A stretch of 64,000 nt of DNA, taken from contig CAZTBW010000002.1 in NCBI GenBank assembly GCA_964612555.1, positions 293,475 to 357,474 of the forward strand, in the 5' to 3' direction. The notes below the pieces were generated by a model. It searched no databases. It was given only the letters and a program-made list of their open reading frames with translations, and was not told the DNA's origin. The stretch is from DAOLCO01 sp964612555. GTDB lineage: Bacteria > Bdellovibrionota_C > UBA2361 > SZUA-149 > DAOLCO01. The position numbers and the translations under genes were made by a program. Shown here in pieces: positions 1-8,081 of this stretch. Within the stretch, counting starts at the first letter, position 1; the number at the start of each line of letters is the position of its first letter.

Positions 1-27
1 AAAAGTCTTGGCATAGATGTTAGTGCG

Positions 28-1020
28 CTATGTGTTGTTGTACTTAAGAGAGTAGGTGTCCTTGTAAATGCCTTCTTCCAGTGCGTTCCTCATCTCCTGG
101 ATACTCTCCTCAAGGGGTATCTTAGCAACAAATGAGAGAACCTGCTCTATTTTTTTAGTGCTCAATCGGTACCCGCTTATATCCGGTTCACCCGGTATGA
201 TGTTTACCTTTGTATCCGGTAATATCCTTTTTATGGAATTTGCCACCTGATTAATTGACAGGTTCTGTTCGTTATTCGCTATGTTGAAGACTTCGCCACT
301 GACCAGGTTTTCATGCGCCCTGAGGCATCTCAGGAAAGCTTCAGCGACGTCATTTACATGGACAAATGCTCGCATCTGCTCTCCACTGACAATATTCATT
401 TCCTTCTTGAGCACAGAATCACGCACCAGCGCATTTATTACAAGGTCAAAGCGCATACGGGGAGAAAGCCCGTGACAGGTTCCGATACGAAGGGCAGTAG
501 GATGAAATACCCCTTTTTTCTTCTCGCTTATAATGCGCTCCTCCATTCTGAGTTTCAGCCGGGCATAGAGGGTAACAGGATTCGGAATGGTGGTTTCATA
601 GAACAGCCCGGAGCGGGCACCGTAGATGCTGTTTGTTGAAGCATAAATAAAACGTGGTACCCCATGCTCAATCGCTGCATCCAGCACAACCGTAGAAGCA
701 AGAAAGTTTACCGCTCGCATGGTACCCGAAGGGACTTCCCTGACCCGATGTCCTACCAGAGCAGCAAGCAATATTACCGCATCTGAGTTCTTTACTACCG
801 CTGATACTGCAATAGTGTCACATATGGTGCCCTCAATAACTTTCAAGTTTGGATGACTAAGACGCTCTATGCCTTGAGAACCGAACTGAAAATTATCAAA
901 CACCGTAACACGGTATCCTTCGTTCAGGAGGAGACTCACCAGCGGACACCCAAGATATCCCGCACCACCGAACACCACTACGTGTTCGAGATCATATTTT
1001 GATTGGTTAGGTATGCTCAT
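28..1020 (-). CDS. NAD(P)-dependent nucleotide-sugar epimerase/dehydratase (extended SDR)
   Basis: 330 aa extended short-chain dehydrogenase/reductase, the family of UDP-glucose 4-epimerase and dTDP-glucose dehydratase. Visible: the dinucleotide-binding GGAGYLG at residues 18-24, an acidic residue after beta-2 (D42), the ASTNSIYG strand at 127-134 carrying the catalytic Ser/Thr, and the catalytic pair Y152-xxx-K156. Length is normal for the family. It likely acts in the cytoplasm on a nucleotide-activated sugar for surface glycan synthesis; the substrate cannot be read from the sequence. Its ATG overlaps the cysS stop codon as ATGA, so it is probably translationally coupled to cysS. Family certain, specific reaction unknown. 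Confidence 0.9.
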   Translation of the reverse strand: MSIPNQSKYDLEHVVVFGGAGYLGCPLVSLLLNEGYRVTVFDNFQFGSQGIERLSHPNLKVIEGTICDTIAVSAVVKNSDAVILLAALVGHRVREVPSGTMRAVNFLASTVVLDAAIEHGVPRFIYASTNSIYGARSGLFYETTIPNPVTLYARLKLRMEERIISEKKKGVFHPTALRIGTCHGLSPRMRFDLVINALVRDSVLKKEMNIVSGEQMRAFVHVNDVAEAFLRCLRAHENLVSGEVFNIANNEQNLSINQVANSIKRILPDTKVNIIPGEPDISGYRLSTKKIEQVLSFVAKIPLEESIQEMRNALEEGIYKDTYSLKYNNT

Positions 1021-2447
1021 TTTTTCGTAAGCACTCCGCCCTGGGGAGTGTCCTTGATGGAATAACCCGCCTGATTGATTTTGTCTCTCAGCTCATCAGA
1101 CTTTTTATAATCTTTTTTGCCTTTTGCTTCATCTCTTGCCTTGGCAAGTGCGAGGACTTCTTCCGGTATTGCGTCAGGGGTAGTATCCTGTTTTGAAATT
1201 CTATGCAAATCAAGCCCGAGTATGGCATCAAAGGAGGTAAGAAGATTGAATTTTTCCTCTTTCTTAACTTCCTTGTCGGAAAGGAGTTCGTAGGTTTGTG
1301 CGAGGCATTTGGGTACGTTCAGATCCTGGTGTAGTGCCTTATCAAATGCGGCTTTGTGGTGTTCTGCGTTTTGAGATAATGATGGCGGAGTGCCGGAGGC
1401 ATTCTCAGCAAACCCGGCATCAAAAAATTCAGCAGAGCGATTTTTTAATTTTTTAAGAGAATTTTCAGCTCCTTCAAGGCTCTCCCAGCTCCAGGAAAGT
1501 TCATTTCGATAGTGCGAAGTAAGGCAGAGATAACGATAGCTGAGAGCTGAAAAACCTTTTTCAGAGAGTTTTTCGAGCGTAAGAAAATCACCTTTTGATT
1601 TTGACATTTTGGAGCCACCACTTTCAACCAGGAACCCTCCATGCATCCAGATTGATGCAAACTGTTTTCCTGTGGCACATTCACTTTGAGCGATCTCGTT
1701 GGTGTGGTGTACAGGGATATGGTCGATTCCCCCGCAATGAATATCAAATGATTCTCCAAGATACTCCATAGACATTGCGCTGCACTCAATATGCCAGCCG
1801 GGATAGCCTCTGCCCCAGGGAGAGTCCCATTGCAGCTCCTGATTTTCGAACTTGGATTTGGTAAACCAGAGTGCAAAATCAAGCGGGTTTTTCTTTGCAG
1901 AGTCTACATCAATTCGCGCTCCTGCCTTAAGGGAGTCAAGTGATTGCCCACCCAGTTTTCCGTATTCATCAAATTTTGAAACATCAAAATAAACATTACC
2001 ACTACTTTGATAGGCAAAGCCTCTTTCCATTAGGCGCTCAATTAATGCAATCATTTGAGGAATATGTTCAGTAGCTTTACAGACGATGTCGGGTTTGATG
2101 ATATTCAAAGCGGAGCAATCTTCGAAGAAAATTTGAGTGTAGAAATCCGCAATTTCCTGAGACTTCTTACCTTCACGTTTTTGTGCAAGAAGCATCTTGT
2201 CTTCACCCTCGTCTCCATCTGAGACGAGATGACCCACGTCGGTGATGTTCATGACGTGGGTGAGTTTATATCCTGTCTTTCTCAGGGTTCGGGCGAGAAT
2301 GTCTTCAAACAAGTAGGTGCGTAAATTCCCAATGTGTTGAAAGTTGTACACCGTTGGTCCACAGCAGTACATGCGAACCTCTCCGGGTACAAGGGGAGTA
2401 AGAGGTTCCACCTTTCTTGTCATGGTGTTGAACAAGGATGGTATCAT
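1017..2447 (-). CDS. cysS: Cysteinyl-tRNA synthetase
   Basis: 476 aa class I aminoacyl-tRNA synthetase charging tRNA-Cys. Visible signatures: CCGPTVYN at residues 28-35 containing a zinc-ligand Cys, HIGN at 38-41 (HIGH motif), a WHIECSAM segment, a GGIDHIPVHHTNEIAQSE-type zinc/active-site segment, and KMSKSKG near residue 280. Full length, with the DALR-like C-terminal helices ending in a basic tail. ATG start at 2447; the gene upstream on the same strand ends 3 bases before it. The downstream epimerase overlaps by 4 bases. Part of a tightly packed minus-strand group 3149-28. Confidence 0.97.
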   Translation of the reverse strand: MIPSLFNTMTRKVEPLTPLVPGEVRMYCCGPTVYNFQHIGNLRTYLFEDILARTLRKTGYKLTHVMNITDVGHLVSDGDEGEDKMLLAQKREGKKSQEIADFYTQIFFEDCSALNIIKPDIVCKATEHIPQMIALIERLMERGFAYQSSGNVYFDVSKFDEYGKLGGQSLDSLKAGARIDVDSAKKNPLDFALWFTKSKFENQELQWDSPWGRGYPGWHIECSAMSMEYLGESFDIHCGGIDHIPVHHTNEIAQSECATGKQFASIWMHGGFLVESGGSKMSKSKGDFLTLEKLSEKGFSALSYRYLCLTSHYRNELSWSWESLEGAENSLKKLKNRSAEFFDAGFAENASGTPPSLSQNAEHHKAAFDKALHQDLNVPKCLAQTYELLSDKEVKKEEKFNLLTSFDAILGLDLHRISKQDTTPDAIPEEVLALAKARDEAKGKKDYKKSDELRDKINQAGYSIKDTPQGGVLTKK

Positions 2448-2450
2448 ATG

Positions 2451-3149
2451 TCAGCGCTTCAGATTTTTCTGAAACTCCTCATAATCCTTTTTGATAATTG
2501 CGGCGGCTTCCTGAGGAGTGTCAACCATTTTAACGAAGTTCATGTCTCCCGGGCTGATCAGGGTGTTGGTTACAAGCTGCGCTTCCATCCACTTCAGAAG
2601 ACCTTCCCAGAAGCCTTTATCGACAAGGATAAAGGGGCGGGCGGGCATGTGTCCCACCTGTATAAGTTGCCAGGTGAAATACAGTTCAAGAAGAGTACCG
2701 ATTCCTCCACGCATGACCACTACCGCATTTGAGAGTCTCATGAAATCATCAAGACGGGAAGAAAATCTTCTGTGGTGTTGTTTTATGTCAAGGTGTTCAC
2801 TTGCTTCTTCTTCAAACTTGTTAAGCTCAATTGTGAGTCCAAAGGATTTGCTTTTTGTTCCCCCGTTTTTCTTTCCTTCAAGTACTCCTTTGTTTGCCGC
2901 TTCCATGAGTCCCGGTCCACCTCCGGTGAGAACATCCAAGCCGAGTTCCCCAAGGCACTTTCCCAGTTCGGCGGTTAACTTGTACATGGTATCTTCAGGT
3001 TTTATGCGGGCACTGCCAAAGATGCACACCCGATAGAAATCACTTGTGTACTCAGAGAGTTCCATTTCAAGGATTCGAGTGCGGTCACGAAGTATCTTAA
3101 GACGTTCGTTCAGACGAGCACGCCGTGCTTTTCTTATATTGTTTGACAT
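2451..3149 (-). CDS. LOG-family protein (TIGR00730-type nucleotide phosphoribohydrolase)
   Basis: 232 aa Rossmann-like protein of the LOG family, often mislabelled lysine decarboxylase. Characterised members (LONELY GUY, YgdH/PpnN) hydrolyse nucleoside 5'-monophosphates to base plus ribose 5-phosphate. Visible: FGSARI near residue 45, the GGGPGLMEAANKG loop near residue 77, and RGGIGTLLELYFTWQL, corresponding to the family PGGxGTxxE motif with R in place of P. It lacks the long extensions of PpnN and resembles the compact enzymes. It lies 3 bases upstream of cysS, probably in one transcript. Cytosolic; exact base specificity not inferable. Confidence 0.88.
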   Translation of the reverse strand: MSNNIRKARRARLNERLKILRDRTRILEMELSEYTSDFYRVCIFGSARIKPEDTMYKLTAELGKCLGELGLDVLTGGGPGLMEAANKGVLEGKKNGGTKSKSFGLTIELNKFEEEASEHLDIKQHHRRFSSRLDDFMRLSNAVVVMRGGIGTLLELYFTWQLIQVGHMPARPFILVDKGFWEGLLKWMEAQLVTNTLISPGDMNFVKMVDTPQEAAAIIKKDYEEFQKNLKR

Positions 3150-3163
3150 AATTACAATCTATT

Positions 3164-3667
3164 TTATGCAGAAACTATTTTTTTCTCATGCAGAGTAGAA
3201 ACCGAAGGGAGAGAATCGTCAAGCTCAGATTGAGTGCCGGACTGAATCCCGGACTGAATTTTGGTCTCAGGGAGTTTGCATGGTTTCAGAGGGTGAGTGG
3301 CGGGTGCGGAGAATGTGTTCTTGATCATTTCGATGCGTTCTCTTAGAAGTATGCACCAGGCTTCCCATCCGGGGGCGGACTTTCTTTCTTCAAGGAGTGC
3401 TTTCATGTCCTCTTCAGAGTCTTCAGGTTGGAGTTCTACCATCTGGTGGAGGAGTTCTGCTGCAAGTTCAATTGCTTCTGATGAAGCCGAGATCAGGCTT
3501 GCAGGGATTGCCTCTGACTCAGATGCCGTAATTCTGATAGAAGCTCTTTCCAGTGCCCGGTACAGCTCCTTTGCCGCAAGTTCGAGCTCACTCAGCTCCT
3601 GAAGCCGTATGGCTCTGTTTCTCAGGCGAGGATTGTGATGCGGGTGAAAAAAACGATATAAATCCAT
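3164..3667 (-). CDS. Hypothetical helical protein, 167 aa
   Basis: No family recognised. The N-terminal 20 residues are rich in Arg and His (HPHHNPRLRNRAIRLQ), followed by an Ala/Glu/Leu-rich region (about 25-110) predicted by eye to be alpha-helical, then a Ser/Gln/Pro-rich probably disordered tail. No signal peptide or membrane segment. The tail contains a short IQSGxQSG tandem repetition. It starts with ATG at 3667 and lies 14 bases upstream of the LOG gene, so is probably the first gene of the 3667-28 group. Coding judged real from the fit between neighbours and from codon use like theirs. Confidence 0.6.
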   Translation of the reverse strand: MDLYRFFHPHHNPRLRNRAIRLQELSELELAAKELYRALERASIRITASESEAIPASLISASSEAIELAAELLHQMVELQPEDSEEDMKALLEERKSAPGWEAWCILLRERIEMIKNTFSAPATHPLKPCKLPETKIQSGIQSGTQSELDDSLPSVSTLHEKKIVSA

Positions 3668-3795
3668 GGCTCTCCTCTTTTGATATGAGTAATGGAATAT
3701 GCGGATTTACGCACTACATTAATTAAGTTAAGAGGAGTTTTTTAAGAAAATAATGTCTTAAATGGGATAAAAACTTGTTTTTATGTCAAGTAAAG

Positions 3796-4371
3796 TTACA
3801 AAGACCATTTGATTGAACAACCTATAAACGGTGCTTCCGGTCTGGAAACAGGGGCACCGTTTAGTATGGAGTTTATGGCATCCTCAAGGTAGCTCTCTGT
3901 GGTTTTCCCAGTTCCTTCCGGATTATTATCTATGGCTCCGTGGTATCTTAACACCTGTTCAGAATCAAAAACAAAGACTTCAGGTGTAGCTTGTGCTCCG
4001 AATGCTCTTGCAACATCCTGGCTCTCGTCGTGAAGGTAAGGGTAAGGGAAATCCTTTTCCTTCATGTTTTCAAAACTGTCTTCGGGAAAGGCGTTACCGT
4101 CATTGCTGCAAATAGCAATGAAATCAACCCCAAAAGCCCTGAATTTTCTGTACAGAGCACTTAATGTTGCTTCGTACTTTTTTGCATAGGGGCAATGATT
4201 GCCTGTAAAAATCACCACAAAGCAAGGTGAGCCAACATGGTTTGAAAGTGAGTGAATGAGCCCGTCTGTTCCGGGAAGACAGAAATAGGGTGCCTTATCT
4301 CCGATTTTTAGAGTATCCAGCATATCTTCTTTATGACTGTTCAAAAGCGCACCCACCATATTAAAATTCAC
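3796..4371 (-). CDS. Thioredoxin-fold redoxin / peroxiredoxin-like protein
   Basis: Up to 191 aa, AhpC/TSA-Redoxin fold. Visible: the KIGDKAPYFCLPGTDG entry strand, then FTGNHCPYAKKYE with one Cys at the thioredoxin active-site position (HCPY rather than CxxC), a cis-Pro region QATPEVFVFD, and the C-terminal IGCSIKW. This matches a common family of about 180-200 aa thioredoxin-like proteins carrying the NHCPY and GCSIKW signatures. Likely a cytosolic thiol reductase or peroxidase. Start uncertain: GTG at 4371, ATG at 4359, or ATG at 4323, which fits the family N-terminus best. Stands alone, with divergent transketolase upstream. Confidence 0.85.
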   Translation of the reverse strand: MNFNMVGALLNSHKEDMLDTLKIGDKAPYFCLPGTDGLIHSLSNHVGSPCFVVIFTGNHCPYAKKYEATLSALYRKFRAFGVDFIAICSNDGNAFPEDSFENMKEKDFPYPYLHDESQDVARAFGAQATPEVFVFDSEQVLRYHGAIDNNPEGTGKTTESYLEDAINSILNGAPVSRPEAPFIGCSIKWSL

Positions 4372-4662
4372 ACTCCAGAGACGATTAAAAAGCGTTTATC
4401 ATTTGCTCACTCATCCCCCTATATTTTTCGGGATAAGCACACTCTTTCCTTAATTGTTTTTGATGGATGATGGCAAGAGTCTATCAGGGAATCTTTTTCG
4501 TTTTTTCCCATATCTTGTTTTATCTCAGACAGAGGGCTATCCCATTGTTAATATTTGTGAAATAATACGCTCAGGACGATTTTAAAGCAGAACGAGTATT
4601 CTGATATTCCAATTTGCAAGTCTTTTTAGTGTGTTTTTATTTATCTTTTTTCAGGAGTGTAC

Positions 4663-6696
4663 ATGGCTGTGTCCGAATCAAGAGAGTTTCATAATGACAT
4701 TCTTCAAACCGCTGCTCATACCATAAGGTTTCTTTCTGCGGATGCGGTCGAAAAAGCAAAATCAGGACATCCCGGCATGCCAATGGGTATGGCTGAGCTG
4801 GCAAGTGTTCTGTGGTTGAAATACCTTAAATATAATCCAAAAGATTCGGGTTGGATTGCAAGAGATCGTTTTGTTCTTTCAAATGGACATGGCTCCATGC
4901 TTCTCTACTCCATGCTTCATCTTGCCGGATACAAGGTAAGCATGGATGACATCAAGAATTTCAGACAATGGGATAGTAACACTCCGGGGCACCCTGAATC
5001 CTACATGACGGATGGAGTTGAAACTACCACGGGACCGCTTGGTCAGGGGATTTCAAATGCAGTCGGGATGGCGCTTGCCCAGAAGATTTTAAGTGCGCGT
5101 TATGGAGCAGGTTCTTTTAATCCGGTAGATCATAAGGTGTGGTGTTTTTGTGGTGATGGCTGTCTTATGGAAGGGATAAGCTCTGAAGCATCTTCTCTTG
5201 CGGGGCATCTTGGGCTTGATAATTTAATCTTTGTTTATGATGACAACAATATCAGTATAGCGGGAAGGACAGACCTTGCCTTTACTGAAGATGTAGAGAA
5301 GCGGTATCAGGCGTATGGTTTTCATACGCTTAGAGTGGATGGGCATGATATTTCGGCGATTGATGCAGTGTACAAGGAGGCGCTCAGTCTTCAGAGAAAA
5401 CCCGTTCTTATCCTTGCAAAAACAATTATCGGTAAGGGGAGTCCAAATAAGGCGGACAGTTATAATGTTCACGGAAGCCCTCTTGGTAAAGAAGAGCTTG
5501 AGGCGAGTAAAAAGGCTCTTAAGTGGTCTCTGGAGCCTATGTTTTTTGTTCCTGATGAGGTGCGATCGGTATTTTCTCTGCGCAGCGAAAACTTGCAGGC
5601 AGAGTATCAGGAGTGGAGCAGTTCATATGGTGAGTGGGTGTCTTCAAATCCGGAGTTGTCGAAAAAACTTCAGGCGCAGCTTGAGAGGGTTATTCCTTCG
5701 GATCTAGAAGAAGCGCTGGTTACTTCCTTAGCGGGGGGAGCCTCGGCAGTTGCGACAAGAAAACTTTCTGAATCGGCTCTTCAGATTGTATCAAGTAAAG
5801 TTGAAGCCCTGATTGGTGGTTCTGCCGATCTTGAACCCTCGACGCTTACTCTCATAAAAGATTCCACGGATGTGCTTTCGGGCTCATATGCAGGAAAGAA
5901 CCTTCGCTTTGGTGTTCGGGAGCATGCCATGGGTGGGATTATGAATGGTTTGGCATATTACGGTGGCTTTATCCCTTATGGAGCTACTTTCTTTTGTTTT
6001 CTTGATTATATGAAACCGGCAGTGCGACTTGCAGCCCTTTGTCATCTTCAGACATTGTATGTGTACACGCACGACAGTATTTTTCTTGGAGAAGATGGAC
6101 CAACGCATCAGCCGATTGAACATATGCAGATGCTTCGTGCGATGCCAAATGTGCAGGTGCTCCGACCTGCTGATGCGCTTGAGACTGCGGTGTGTTATGC
6201 CATGGCGCTTGAAAAGAAAGATGGTCCAAGTGCATTGATTCTTACTCGTCAAAACCTCCCCCAGATAGAACGTCCATCATCGTTTAAAAACTCTGATATA
6301 AGAAAGGGAGCATACGTGGCGTATGAGTCAGGAAGTGCCGCAGCAGAACTTGTAATTATTGCAACCGGTAGTGAAGTATCTCTTGCAATTGATGTTGCAA
6401 AGGAGCTTTCAGCTTCAAGGTCTGTCCGGGTGGTTTCCATGCCATCGTATGATGTTTTCAAGAAACAGGATGCAGCATATCGTGAAACCCTCATCCCTTC
6501 GGGAGTGAAAAAACTCACAATTGAAGCAGGCAGTACCTTTGGCTGGCGTGATATGGTCGGGGGCACTGTCCAGGATACCATTTGTATTGGAATGGAAAGC
6601 TTCGGAGCCTCTGCTCCGGCAGAAGTACTGGCTGAGAAATTCGGTTTGACGAAAGAAGGAGTGCTTGGGAAAATAGCCTCGATATCCTGGTCATAA
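4663..6696 (+). CDS. tkt: Transketolase
   Basis: 677 aa thiamine-diphosphate enzyme moving two-carbon units between ketoses and aldoses in the pentose phosphate pathway. Visible: SADAVEKAKSGHPGMPMG at the N-terminus, the ThDP motif GDGCLMEG...DDNNISI in the first third, HGSPLGKEE, and in the pyrimidine domain RFGVREHAMGGI, FFCFLDYMKPAVRL and THDSIFLGEDGPTHQPIE. Length is typical. ATG 4663 chosen: AGGAG at 4653-4657 sits 5 bases upstream, whereas the in-frame GTG at 4657 overlaps that Shine-Dalgarno. The stop overlaps the next start by one base (TAATG). Confidence 0.97.
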   Translation: MAVSESREFHNDILQTAAHTIRFLSADAVEKAKSGHPGMPMGMAELASVLWLKYLKYNPKDSGWIARDRFVLSNGHGSMLLYSMLHLAGYKVSMDDIKNFRQWDSNTPGHPESYMTDGVETTTGPLGQGISNAVGMALAQKILSARYGAGSFNPVDHKVWCFCGDGCLMEGISSEASSLAGHLGLDNLIFVYDDNNISIAGRTDLAFTEDVEKRYQAYGFHTLRVDGHDISAIDAVYKEALSLQRKPVLILAKTIIGKGSPNKADSYNVHGSPLGKEELEASKKALKWSLEPMFFVPDEVRSVFSLRSENLQAEYQEWSSSYGEWVSSNPELSKKLQAQLERVIPSDLEEALVTSLAGGASAVATRKLSESALQIVSSKVEALIGGSADLEPSTLTLIKDSTDVLSGSYAGKNLRFGVREHAMGGIMNGLAYYGGFIPYGATFFCFLDYMKPAVRLAALCHLQTLYVYTHDSIFLGEDGPTHQPIEHMQMLRAMPNVQVLRPADALETAVCYAMALEKKDGPSALILTRQNLPQIERPSSFKNSDIRKGAYVAYESGSAAAELVIIATGSEVSLAIDVAKELSASRSVRVVSMPSYDVFKKQDAAYRETLIPSGVKKLTIEAGSTFGWRDMVGGTVQDTICIGMESFGASAPAEVLAEKFGLTKEGVLGKIASISWS

Positions 6697-7412
6697 TGTA
6701 TGCCTTTTTGTTACGAGTTCTTTATTCTCTTTTTCAGATAGTTCCGGAAGCTGTCAGTTCGTTTCTGTTTAGATTTTTCTGGAGTCTTTACTGGTGGCGT
6801 GAGAGAAGGACGGAGCTTGCGTTTGCACCTGACCCACCTGAAGAGCCTGTTAAAGGATCTGAAAGAGCCGTCTTCATAGAGGAAATTGTTGGTAAAGAAC
6901 CTCCTGGAAATATTCTGGAAATCGGTTTCGGGTATGGGCAGAATATTGGCATATTAAAAGAACTCTTGCCTGGTGTTTCGTATACGGGGGTAGAAATTGA
7001 TTTTGAGAGAGTCTTTGCTGTTGATGTGCAGTATCGTGCTGATGCAGTGAAGACAATCAACCTGCTTAATGCGGATATTTTGTCACTTCCTTTTTCTGAT
7101 GAATCATTTGATACGGTAATAGTTGCAGCAGTCTTGTTATATTTTCCGGGAGATACATTGAAGGGTGTTCTTCTTGAGTTATTTCGAGTTGCACGAAGGC
7201 GAATCATACTTTTAGAACAGAATACTACTGGTCTGGATGAGCGTATTGAGCGTTATGACAATAGAGCAGGAGAGTATTACTTAAGGGATTATTGTTTAAT
7301 TGCTGAAGAGCTGTTTCCTGAGAATCAAATTAAAAAAAATCCGGTAAAAAATAAAAGATGGATTTCTGAAAAATGGCGAGAGTATGCAGAAGTCATTGTT
7401 ATCAGTAAGTGA
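6696..7412 (+). CDS. Class I SAM-dependent methyltransferase
   Basis: 238 aa with the seven-strand Rossmann methyltransferase pattern: motif I ILEIGFGYGQN near residue 69, an acidic post-I residue in YTGVEIDFERV, NADILSLPFSDESFDTVIVAAVLLYF (motifs II-III and the L/P-F-ESFD signature), then LFRVARRRIILLEQN. The N-terminal 50 residues contain a hydrophobic/aromatic stretch (MYAFLLRVLYSLFQIVPEAVSSFLFRFFWSLYWW is one continuous apolar run), suggesting membrane association. Start codon overlaps the tkt stop (TAATG), implying translational coupling. Substrate unknown; Methyltransf_11-type families act on lipids, quinones or small molecules. Confidence 0.85.
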   Translation: MYAFLLRVLYSLFQIVPEAVSSFLFRFFWSLYWWRERRTELAFAPDPPEEPVKGSERAVFIEEIVGKEPPGNILEIGFGYGQNIGILKELLPGVSYTGVEIDFERVFAVDVQYRADAVKTINLLNADILSLPFSDESFDTVIVAAVLLYFPGDTLKGVLLELFRVARRRIILLEQNTTGLDERIERYDNRAGEYYLRDYCLIAEELFPENQIKKNPVKNKRWISEKWREYAEVIVISK

Positions 7413-7501
7413 GCTCCGGGGTGGAGTGTTTAATTTGTTAGTATTTTCCTGTTAAATTAGTTCGGTGTAGTTTTTCAGGTTTTTTTACTTGTGAGGTTTT
7501 T

Positions 7502-8020
7502 ATGTCAACAGATGATGAAGATGAGATTGAAGACGAAGTTGAGGATGAAGCCGAAACTGAAGCATCGAATGGTCTGAAATGGTACGAATATTTGCAGATG
7601 ATTCTTATCATTTCTGTAGTCGTTTCCGTGCTCTACTTTGGTCCTCTTGCAATCTGGGATGGTGCTGCTGGTTTTGTAGTACATCGGTTCGGAGAAGAGT
7701 TCACAAGAAGTATCCTGAGTATCCTTGTTATAGTGCTCTTTGTTCTTGCTCTGTTTATCGGGATTTTCATGCCAAGTCCGGGAATCAGTAGCGGGGGAGA
7801 TGATAAGGACAAAAAGAGTTCCTCATTTTCCGTAGACGAAGAACTGAAGAAATATGGTTCTTCCGGTTCTTATAATAAAGGACCAGATGGAACAGCCGAT
7901 AGTGCATGGGGCACCAGAGACTCTTATGGGTCATCAGACTATGGCGGCTCTGATAGTTCCGGTTCTTCCTACGGGGGCTCCTCTGACTTTGGTGGTGGAG
8001 GTGATGGTGGTGGGGACTGA
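7502..8020 (+). CDS. Small two-helix membrane protein with acidic N-terminus and Gly/Ser tail
   Basis: 172 aa, no family recognised. Three parts: residues 1-25 strongly acidic (Asp/Glu-rich), two hydrophobic segments about 31-53 and 68-92 (YLQMILIISVVVSVLYFGPL and SILSILVIVLFVLALFIGIF), then a C-terminal 75-residue low-complexity tail dominated by Gly, Ser, Asp and Tyr ending GGGGDGGGD. Likely an inner-membrane protein with a flexible, charged tail. ATG at 7502 follows GTGAGG about 8 bases upstream. The gene is followed directly by an intrinsic terminator (8051-8081). Function unknown. Confidence 0.7.
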   Translation: MSTDDEDEIEDEVEDEAETEASNGLKWYEYLQMILIISVVVSVLYFGPLAIWDGAAGFVVHRFGEEFTRSILSILVIVLFVLALFIGIFMPSPGISSGGDDKDKKSSSFSVDEELKKYGSSGSYNKGPDGTADSAWGTRDSYGSSDYGGSDSSGSSYGGSSDFGGGGDGGGD

Positions 8021-8050
8021 CTCATGTTTTTTTAAAGGGACTACCACTAT

Positions 8051-8081
8051 AGCCGTATGATAAAACCATACGGCTTTTTTT
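8051..8081 (+). terminator. Rho-independent terminator
   Basis: Perfect 9-bp stem AGCCGTATG (8051-8059) / CATACGGCT (8067-8075), loop ATAAAAC, followed by seven T (8075-8081). It closes the plus-strand gene ending at 8020. The opposite strand lacks a T run, so it probably works in one direction only, although it abuts the stop codon of the convergent 8080-9957 gene. Confidence 0.93.

Noticed and set aside
2451..3149. Lysine decarboxylase
   Set aside because: The GGGPGLMEAANKG and GGxGTxxE motifs belong to LOG-type phosphoribohydrolases; the decarboxylase label is a historical misannotation of this family.
3668..3795. Promoter elements in the AT-rich gap
   Set aside because: Many near-matches to TATAAT but no pair with correct spacing stands out by eye.
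8080..8081. The 8051-8081 terminator acting in both directions
   Set aside because: The minus-strand continuation (ATAGTGGTAGTCCC) has no T tract.
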